Source of the DNA: Desulfuromusa sp.
GTDB lineage: Bacteria > Desulfobacterota > Desulfuromonadia > Desulfuromonadales > Geopsychrobacteraceae
NCBI GenBank assembly: GCA_029933365.1
Contig: JAOZOH010000109.1
Coordinates: forward strand, 1-9,710
Length of the DNA: 9,710 bases
Direction: 5' to 3'
Shown here: piece by piece, positions 1-4,833 of the stretch
Layout of the letters: each line of letters starts with the position of its first letter
Position numbering within the stretch: the stretch's first letter is position 1
The notes under the pieces: generated by a model
Told to the model about the DNA's origin: nothing
Seen by the model: the letters and a program-made list of their open reading frames with translations, nothing else
Databases searched by the model: none
Translations under genes and position numbers: made by a program

Positions 1-878
1 ACCGGAGTCCGGAAATGATCGATCCCCGGAGCTGGCTCACAATAGAAGACATAATAAGGGCGGATACGAGTGCGCAACAGTTTCTGGTGCAGCTCCCGGA
101 ATGCTGGCACATTGTCGTTGATCCCTTTAAGTAGAACCGCTTGGTTCCCAACATTGATACCGCCACTCATCAGCTTGAAGATTGCCTTCTCTGTCTCTTC
201 CGTAATTTCCTTCGCGTTGTTACACTGGGTGTTGAGCCAGACCGGTACCTTATGGAAACCACCGATCGCTTTCATGAGCCCGTCTGTGATCCGTTGCGGC
301 AGAACGATCGGTAGACGCGAACCGATGCGGATCATTTCGATATGAGGAATCTCCCGAAGACTGCTGATCAGGTATTCCAGCTTATCATCCGATAACAGAA
401 GAGGGTCGCCCCCGGTGACCAGGACGTCGCGGATCTCACTGTGTTCACGAATCCATGCTAGACCTTCTTCTACGTCAAAACGCAATTGCAAATCATCCTC
501 GGTAACCACCTCCCGGCGAAAGCAATGACGACAGTAAATACCGCAAACTTCGATAACGGTGAATGCGATCCGATCTTTGTACTGGCGTGCAATACTGTCA
601 GGACGAACTTCTTCTGTAGCGCGATTTTCTTTCCACACCAGATAGTTATCCATCCCGTATTCATTGACCTTCTCTTTCATCGACGGGATTACCTGCATCC
701 GGATTGGACATTTTGGATCGTCCTTATCCATCAATGACGCAAAATATGGCGTTGTTCCCCATTTAGTTTTCAGGGTGGTGATTGCCTCCCTCTCGTCATC
801 AGATACATTGATATACTGTTTCAGTTTTTCCAGGGTATTGACTTCGTTCTGCATCTGTTCAACCCATTCTTCTGCCAT
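1..878 (-). CDS. KamA-family radical SAM 2,3-aminomutase (C-terminus outside window)
   Basis: Likely a PLP- and S-adenosylmethionine-dependent amino acid 2,3-aminomutase, the family that moves an alpha-amino group to the beta carbon (lysine to beta-lysine, or glutamate to beta-glutamate). The first 292 residues are visible. The [4Fe-4S] motif CGIYCRHC gives Cys112, Cys116 and Cys119. It is followed by Arg121, at the place of the substrate-carboxylate Arg134 of clostridial lysine 2,3-aminomutase. Further family signatures are VTGGDPLLLSDDKLEYL near 155, RIGSRLPIVLPQRIT and the terminal CEPAPGIDHFRTP. The PLP lysine would lie beyond the left edge; relatives are about 410-420 residues. The ATG at 878 has GGAGG (minus strand, 884-888) six bases upstream. 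Oddity: Glu281 stands where lysine mutases have Asp293, a contact to the lysine epsilon-amine, so the substrate is uncertain. The GntR-type regulator lies 81 bases upstream in the same direction. The family call is firm; the substrate is not. Confidence 0.9.
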   Translation of the reverse strand, partial: MAEEWVEQMQNEVNTLEKLKQYINVSDDEREAITTLKTKWGTTPYFASLMDKDDPKCPIRMQVIPSMKEKVNEYGMDNYLVWKENRATEEVRPDSIARQYKDRIAFTVIEVCGIYCRHCFRREVVTEDDLQLRFDVEEGLAWIREHSEIRDVLVTGGDPLLLSDDKLEYLISSLREIPHIEMIRIGSRLPIVLPQRITDGLMKAIGGFHKVPVWLNTQCNNAKEITEETEKAIFKLMSGGINVGNQAVLLKGINDNVPAFRELHQKLLRTRIRPYYVFYCEPAPGIDHFRTP

Positions 879-919
879 TTTTTCCTCCGTCTTCAGGCTT
901 AGCCTATCCGTGTTTGAGA

Positions 920-955
920 TGTAGATTTCAGGCAGCCACAGCCCTTAAGTCTACA
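920..955. repeat. Inverted repeat between regulator and aminomutase genes
   Basis: TGTAGA at 920-925 pairs with TCTACA at 950-955. Inside it, an AGGC/GCCT-type pairing with a one-base bulge is possible. It lies in the 81-base gap between the GntR-type gene and the aminomutase start. It has no T-run on the minus strand and so is not a typical terminator. It could shape the mRNA between the two cistrons, but this is weak evidence from base pairing alone. Confidence 0.3.
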
Positions 956-959
956 AATA

Positions 960-1598
960 TTAGAGAGCCGCTATTTTCGACCCTGTTTCAACATAATGGT
1001 GCCGAATCACCTTTTCAATCAGATCCAGATCCTTCGATTTAACACTTTCGACAATTTCCCGGTGCCGCCTGCTGATTTCTGTAGGGCTATAGAGTCTGCC
1101 CCAATATTTAAAAAACAGAATATGCAGTTTAAGGCTAAGACGATCTGTGTATTCCAGCAACTGGACATTGTCACACTTACTGATCAAGAGATCGTGAAAT
1201 TCTCCGCCAGTATCAATCACCATCTTATGATTCTTCTTTATTGCAAACCGTTCCATCTGCTCTACCAGATTTTCCAGTTTTTCAATCTCTTCAACAGAAA
1301 ACCGGTCACAGGTGTTCATCACTGCGTAACCTTCAAGAACTCCACGCGTAGTGTAACTGTCGATAATCTGTTTAGGAGAAAAAACCGGAATAAAATTTCC
1401 CACCTGAGGGCGATAATCGACCAAACCGATCATGATCAACTCTTTCATCGCCTCACGAATCGGTGCCCTGCTGATTCCCATCTGCTCCGCCAGCAGAGTC
1501 TCTTTCAACTGATCACCCGGATTCAATTCATTTGTCAGGAGCAGCTGATAAACATAATCAACGACCTGATCCTTATAAGTTTTTTTGACAATCGGCAT
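960..1598 (-). CDS. GntR-family transcriptional regulator, FadR/FCD subfamily
   Basis: A DNA-binding regulator of 212 residues, normal for the FCD group. Residues about 6-73 form the winged helix, with the recognition segment MGISRAPIREAMKELIMIGLV and the wing at VDYRPQVGNFI. Residues about 78-205 form the all-helical FCD ligand domain. FCD proteins usually hold a metal with Asp-x3-His plus two further His. Here His135, His179 and His200/201 are present, but the residue four before His135 is Gly131; the nearest Asp is 129. The metal site may therefore be altered. The ATG at 1598 has a GGGAG Shine-Dalgarno about ten bases upstream. Its promoter overlaps a perfect palindrome (separate entry), pointing to autoregulation. 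The aminomutase gene follows 81 bases downstream in the same direction and is the most likely target. The effector is unknown. Confidence 0.93.
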   Translation of the reverse strand: MPIVKKTYKDQVVDYVYQLLLTNELNPGDQLKETLLAEQMGISRAPIREAMKELIMIGLVDYRPQVGNFIPVFSPKQIIDSYTTRGVLEGYAVMNTCDRFSVEEIEKLENLVEQMERFAIKKNHKMVIDTGGEFHDLLISKCDNVQLLEYTDRLSLKLHILFFKYWGRLYSPTEISRRHREIVESVKSKDLDLIEKVIRHHYVETGSKIAAL

Positions 1599-1619
1599 AA
1601 ACTTTACAGCTCCCTTTTT

Positions 1620-1660
1620 TGTCTAATGTCGACATTAGACATCAGCATTGTAGATGTCAA
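1620..1660 (-). promoter_or_regulatory. Promoter of the GntR-type gene with a 22-bp palindromic operator
   Basis: Read on the minus strand, a consensus -35 TTGACA (1655-1660) is followed after exactly 17 bases by TAATGT (1632-1637) as -10. Positions 1620-1641 are a perfect palindrome, TGTCTAATGTC joined to GACATTAGACA, with GTCGAC at its centre. It covers the -10 and the expected start of transcription, which lies 22-34 bases before the regulator's ATG. A dimeric GntR protein bound here would block RNA polymerase. The palindrome and spacing are seen directly; binding by this regulator is inferred from position. Confidence 0.8.
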
Positions 1661-1801
1661 GCATAAAAGCAATACAAATCTATTATTTGAAAAAACAAAA
1701 TCTATCAGTGGGCAAGGAGGGAGAGAAGGATATGAACTGCAGCCCCGGATAGGGCTTAACCTAGAATAGACAATCTGAAGGAAGTAATGCCAATCTTTGA
1801 T

Positions 1802-2380
1802 TTAAGAAGGAGCTAAAAGATAGATCAAACCTGCTGTAAACGTCGCAATAAACAGAGTTCTCAAACCAGCCCACAACCAATTCGTTCCGCTGGTCCGCCC
1901 CAAAAAGACACCCAGCAGAAATAGAATGCCCAAAGCCAACATCAAGGCAAACTCCAGTGGGTCAAACGGTAATTCTAAAGGCAGTGTCGCAGCCCATATC
2001 GGCAAAATAATAATCAGTGAAATCACTAACGGTGAAAGCCCATTGACTGCTGCAACCAGAAAAGGGAGTAATCGTGTTGCTTGCCCATAAACTGAACCAT
2101 CCAGGTTTTCAAGCATTGCCTGTTCAAGTTCTCGAAGTTCTTTTTTCTGCTCCGCAGTTTCACTGATATAAGCACTGGTTAGGCCACTCATTCCGAGAGC
2201 AACAGCGGCACCAAAACACGAGTTGATAATAATTGGTAAATTTGCCCGATCACTGACATAAAAACCCATGATTATGCCAAGCATCGTCAGCGCACCATCA
2301 AAACCGTTAACGACAAAGTATCTCCGCACAAGACTGCGCGAACGGGTTATCTCCAACAATAATGCAAGCTGTTCAAACAT
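1802..2380 (-). CDS. VIT1/CCC1-like integral membrane protein (putative metal transporter)
   Basis: A 192-residue membrane protein resembling the VIT1/CCC1 iron/manganese transporter superfamily, closest in feel to the TIGR00267 group described mainly in archaea. About five hydrophobic helices are visible: roughly 25-43, 48-70, 102-128, 136-158 and 168-190. Helix 1 carries GFDGALTMLGIIMG, matching the GxxDGLT signature of the family. A charged stretch between helices 2 and 3 (AEQKKELRELEQAMLEN) is rich in Glu, as in the cytosolic metal-binding region of plant VIT1. The ATG at 2380 is preceded by AAAGGGGG about 14 bases upstream, somewhat far; no better in-frame start exists. The DUF211 gene lies 25 bases upstream, so the two are probably one operon. 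Transport of iron or another divalent metal is inferred from the family; substrate and direction cannot be read from the sequence. Confidence 0.75.
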   Translation of the reverse strand: MFEQLALLLEITRSRSLVRRYFVVNGFDGALTMLGIIMGFYVSDRANLPIIINSCFGAAVALGMSGLTSAYISETAEQKKELRELEQAMLENLDGSVYGQATRLLPFLVAAVNGLSPLVISLIIILPIWAATLPLELPFDPLEFALMLALGILFLLGVFLGRTSGTNWLWAGLRTLFIATFTAGLIYLLAPS

Positions 2381-2405
2381 GCTCTTCGGCGTTAACCCCC
2401 TTTAT

Positions 2406-2669
2406 CTAATCAGATTCACTTTCTACCTCAACTCTGTCAATGCTGTGTATCGAGCCACCCATCTCTGAAATCGCTTCGACAATCGCTGCATACTTCAGAT
2501 TTTCACCCTCTATAACAATAACAACAGTTTCCGTTTTCTCATCAACCTCTGCAACGGTCAGTTCTATCCGTGCGCCGGGTGATTTATCAGCAATCGTGGA
2601 GCTGAAGTCCAGACTGTTGGGATGATGGGGCTTGAGAACATCAAGTTCAATTCGTTTTAAGGATGCCAT
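2406..2669 (-). CDS. DUF211 family small protein
   Basis: An 87-residue protein matching DUF211 (COG1888), a family known mostly from archaea. Diagnostic stretches are the N-terminal LKRIELDVLKPHHP, then ELTVAEVDEKTETVVIVIEG, and the C-terminal IVEAISEMGGSIHSIDRVEV. The pattern of strands and helices fits the ferredoxin-like fold reported for the family. There are no cysteines, no signal peptide and no membrane segment, so it should be cytosolic. The acidic C-terminal tail ends VESESD. The start at 2669 has AGAAGGT about nine bases upstream. It is the first gene of a pair with the VIT-like membrane protein. Its function is unknown; a regulatory or metal-related partner role for the membrane protein is only an inference from the pairing. 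Confidence 0.85.
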   Translation of the reverse strand: MASLKRIELDVLKPHHPNSLDFSSTIADKSPGARIELTVAEVDEKTETVVIVIEGENLKYAAIVEAISEMGGSIHSIDRVEVESESD

Positions 2670-2867
2670 AGTTCACCAACCTTCTAATTGCTGTGCTCGA
2701 TTTACCGATTTTTGCTGCAATAAATCCGCAAAATAAATGGAGATCTATTTGCAACTTGAGGAGCTTATTGTACTCTTAAAGTATGCTCTTCAATATCATA
2801 TCAAATAACTGAGAACCTATGTGGATGCGGCCAACAATTTTAAACATATCCTGAAAGGAGGCTGAAA
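2670..2867. promoter_or_regulatory. Divergent intergenic region between DUF211 and gap
   Basis: This AT-rich 198-base spacer must hold promoters in both directions. Rightward, TTAAAG (2776-2781) and TATCAA (2799-2804) are 17 bases apart and could serve gap. Leftward, TACAAT (minus strand, 2767-2772) is a good -10, but the best -35, TTGAAG, sits only 15 bases away. Both calls are weak. The gap Shine-Dalgarno AAAGGAGG at 2854-2861 is near perfect. No copy of the GntR-type palindrome is present here. Confidence 0.35.
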
Positions 2868-3869
2868 ATGTCAGTCAAGGTTGCAATTAACGGGTTTGGG
2901 CGGATTGGCAGAAATGTCCTGCGTATTGCCAGCCAATCAAGTGATTTAGATGTGGTTGCTATTAACGACCTGACCGATGCAAAAACACTGGCACATTTGT
3001 TTAAATACGATTCGGTTCACGGTATTTTCCCGGGCGAGGTTGGCACTGCCGGAGAGAATCTGATCGTTAATGGTAAATCGATCAAAACTCTCTCCCAGCG
3101 CGAACCAAGCCAACTCCCCTGGCAAGAACTGGAAGTTGAAATTGTCATTGAAGCGACCGGACTTTTTCGTACCCGCGATCAGGCGGCACAACATCTGACC
3201 GCTGGAGCTGAAAAAGTTATCATCACCTCACCTGGCAAGGATGTCGACATCACCATCTGCATGGGGATCAACGAAGAAAATTATAATCCTGTTGAGCATA
3301 ATATTATCTCCAACGCCTCCTGCACCACCAACTGTCTGGCTCCGGTAGCCAAGGTTCTACTGGAAAACTTTGGCATTATTCGAGGGATGATGACCACAAT
3401 TCACTCCTATACGAATGACCAGAAAATTCTCGACCTGCCACATAAAGATCTGCGCCGTGCACGTGCTGCCGGTGTCAACATCATCCCAACAACGACCGGC
3501 GCTGCAAAAGCGACTGCTCTGGTTCTACCACAGCTTAAAGGGAAACTTGATGGAATGGCCATTCGGGTTCCTACACCAAATGTCTCCCTGGTCGATCTGG
3601 TTGTTGAAACCGAAAAAGTAACCAGCATAGATGAAGTTAATACCGCTATGAAGAGAGCGGCAGAAAATGAATTAAAAGGTATCCTCGATTATTCTGATCT
3701 CCCGCTGGTTTCACATGACTTCAATGGCTCATCCACATCGGCAATCTTCGATTCATTGGTCACCAACGTGATTGCTGGAACCATGGTCAAGACTCTGACC
3801 TGGTACGACAATGAGTGGGGCTATTCCTACCGGATTTTTGACTTGGTGCGTTACATAGCGGCGAAATAA
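2868..3869 (+). CDS. gap: Glyceraldehyde-3-phosphate dehydrogenase, type I
   Basis: Cytosolic glycolytic and gluconeogenic enzyme that oxidises glyceraldehyde 3-phosphate to 1,3-bisphosphoglycerate with NAD and phosphate. At 333 residues it has full normal length. The Rossmann motif INGFGRIGR is at 7-15, followed by INDLTD at 32-37; Asp34 is the acidic residue typical of NAD preference. The catalytic segment SNASCTTNC places the nucleophile at Cys152. His179 in TIHSYTNDQ is the general base. PTTTGAAKA and the C-terminal [11 protein letters not shown] are both intact. A strong AAAGGAGG lies seven bases before the ATG. The gene is followed after 30 bases by a zinc-ribbon protein gene with its own strong ribosome site, so the two are likely co-transcribed. 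The identity is not in doubt. Confidence 0.98.
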   Translation: MSVKVAINGFGRIGRNVLRIASQSSDLDVVAINDLTDAKTLAHLFKYDSVHGIFPGEVGTAGENLIVNGKSIKTLSQREPSQLPWQELEVEIVIEATGLFRTRDQAAQHLTAGAEKVIITSPGKDVDITICMGINEENYNPVEHNIISNASCTTNCLAPVAKVLLENFGIIRGMMTTIHSYTNDQKILDLPHKDLRRARAAGVNIIPTTTGAAKATALVLPQLKGKLDGMAIRVPTPNVSLVDLVVETEKVTSIDEVNTAMKRAAENELKGILDYSDLPLVSHDFNGSSTSAIFDSLVTNVIAGTMVKTLTWYDNEWGYSYRIFDLVRYIAAK

Positions 3870-3899
3870 CCCGAAAGGGGAGTAAAGGAGGTCGACAGC

Positions 3900-4418
3900 A
3901 TGCAAAAGAATGTTGAGAAATTCGGAATCAACGATAAGCGGGGCAGACCCAGTACCAGCCTTGATCCATTTGCTTCAGATAAGGCTTTGAAGGAGCCAGC
4001 TCTCTGCAAAGGTTGTCAAAGTTATCTTCATCACAAGCGCTGGCTGAACAATCCTGAAACCTACCAGCAGCTCAAATCTGACCCACGAGTTCACTGGGTC
4101 ACCTGTCCAGCCTGCCGAAAGATTGCAGAGGGTTATCCGGAGGGGATCGTTACTCTGCGGGGCTCATACCTCTGGAAACATGAAGATGAAATTCGCAGAT
4201 TGCTGAAAAATGTGGAAACTGAGTCCTTTGACAGAAACCCACAGGAACGGATCATCCGGCAGTCGCAAAAAGAGGAACAGATAATTATCGAAACAACCGA
4301 ACAGAGCCTGGCGGAGCATCTAGGGCGAGTGCTACATAGAGCCCATCAGGGAGAGCTGCACATCCACTGGGCCGAAGGAGCTGACATTTGCCGGGTCAGC
4401 TGGGAGCGAAGGAACTAA
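3900..4418 (+). CDS. Zinc-ribbon protein, resembling the BCAM0308 family
   Basis: A soluble 172-residue protein of unknown function. Two CxxC pairs, Cys36/Cys39 (LCKGC) and Cys69/Cys72 (TCPAC), are 30 residues apart and should bind one zinc ion. The N-terminus is basic and polar (KRGRPSTSLDPF). After the zinc module come EGYPEGIVTLRGSYLWKHEDEIRRLLKNVE, a charged helical middle, and a C-terminal alpha/beta stretch (QSLAEHLGRVLHRAHQGELHIHW). The general layout recalls the BCAM0308 family and, more distantly, the zinc region of the archaeal/eukaryotic Nmd3 ribosome-export factor, which hints at RNA or ribosome contact but does not prove it. The Shine-Dalgarno AAAGGAGG at 3885-3892 is excellent. 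It follows gap by 30 bases, so it is expressed with it. A leftward promoter just beyond its 3' end could produce RNA antisense to this gene. Confidence 0.8.
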   Translation: MQKNVEKFGINDKRGRPSTSLDPFASDKALKEPALCKGCQSYLHHKRWLNNPETYQQLKSDPRVHWVTCPACRKIAEGYPEGIVTLRGSYLWKHEDEIRRLLKNVETESFDRNPQERIIRQSQKEEQIIIETTEQSLAEHLGRVLHRAHQGELHIHWAEGADICRVSWERRN

Positions 4419-4443
4419 TGTCCCCTTTCCCGGTTAAGACCCA

Positions 4444-4484
4444 TACAAAATGTCGACATTAGATATCTGTGCGATTAAAGTCAA
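4444..4484 (-). promoter_or_regulatory. Second promoter/operator of the GntR-type pattern, orphan
   Basis: On the minus strand, TTGACT (4479-4484) is followed after exactly 17 bases by TAATGT (4456-4461), the same layout as the regulator's own promoter. AATGTCGACATTAGA at 4449-4463 is identical to 1625-1639, and the match continues as ATATC against ACATC: 18 of 19 positions. The left half of the palindrome is degenerate, with 17 of 22 operator positions conserved overall. Transcription from it would run leftward from about 4449 into the 3' end of the zinc-ribbon gene on the opposite strand. A lone half-site CTAATGTC also occurs at 4415-4422. No minus-strand gene follows, so its target is unknown. 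Confidence 0.6.
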
Positions 4485-4632
4485 TTTTTGATCATTTTTT
4501 TAGGGTGATCGATACAATTTTCAATCATTTCAGTTATAAACATGAAAACTTATTTTTTTACTAGTTTCAGATATCACCAATAAACATTATCTGTTATAGT
4601 TAAAAATTGGACACAGTAAATGGATTTTTTAT

Positions 4633-4777
4633 GTCTCCGCAGCATCTGCGTTGAGACCGGAAAACAATAGAACACAAAAATTTCAAGGTGGCCGATCCGT
4701 GGGGGAATACGGCCACTTTCATATGTCATTAAACCGGATAATTCTTCACTGACCCCGCTTGAAGCGGTGAGGTCACC
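4633..4777 (+). promoter_or_regulatory. Hairpin-rich probable 5' leader of the RNase E/G gene
   Basis: Three strong stems lie in the 200 bases before the RNase start. Hairpin 1 (4633-4657): GTCTC-CGCAG, loop CAT, CTGCG, bulge TT, GAGAC. Hairpin 2 (4685-4719): AAGGTGGCCG with CGGCCACTTT, ten pairs including one G-T. Hairpin 3 (4750-4775): TGACC-CCGCT, loop TGA, AGCGG, bulge TGA, GGTCA. Hairpins 1 and 3 share one plan: five plus five pairs, a three-base loop and a small 3' bulge. E. coli rne is autoregulated through a structured 5' leader cut by RNase E itself; a similar role here is inference. No known riboswitch class was recognised. Confidence 0.45.
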
Positions 4778-4833
4778 GATGGAGGAATACCGGGTTGAGC
4801 CGCGATACAATGCGGACAGAAAGGTTTTACAAC

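Larger units (their letters stand above)
4419..4833. other. 415-base gap between the zinc-ribbon gene and the RNase gene
   Basis: No convincing protein gene is present. The left part (4440-4485) holds a second copy of the GntR-type promoter/operator, pointing left. Positions 4486-4620 are very AT-rich. A possible rightward promoter lies at TTGGAC/TATGTC around 4605-4635, and a -10-like TACAAT occurs near 4512. Positions 4633-4777 are GC-richer and contain three hairpins. No T-run terminator is seen after the zinc-ribbon gene. A 20-codon reading frame from ATG 4779 overlaps the RNase start (see findings). Confidence 0.6.

Noticed and set aside
996..1769. Long open frame (257 codons) on the plus strand opposite the GntR-type gene
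   Set aside because: It is the complement of a clear regulator gene, reads like composition noise, has no family resemblance, and runs through the regulator's promoter and operator.
1715..1770. GGAGG followed by a short ATG frame, and an AGCCC/GGGCT stem, in the gap right of the GntR-type promoter
   Set aside because: The frame stops after five codons (MNCSPG at most), and the stem has no T-run in either direction, so neither a leader peptide nor a terminator is supported.
4755..4783. Resemblance of the GCGGTGAGGTCACCGATGG stretch to the 3' end of a c-di-GMP-I (GEMM) riboswitch
   Set aside because: The required upstream core (the conserved CACGCA...GCAAA-type segments and tetraloop-receptor parts) is not present, so the likeness is limited to one short stem.
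4795..4833. In-frame TTG start 13 codons before the RNase ATG, with GGAGG upstream
   Set aside because: Homology begins at MSKKMLINA, and numbering from ATG 4834 puts Asp303, Asp346, Cys404 and Cys407 at the same positions as in E. coli RNase E. The extension has no counterpart known to me.
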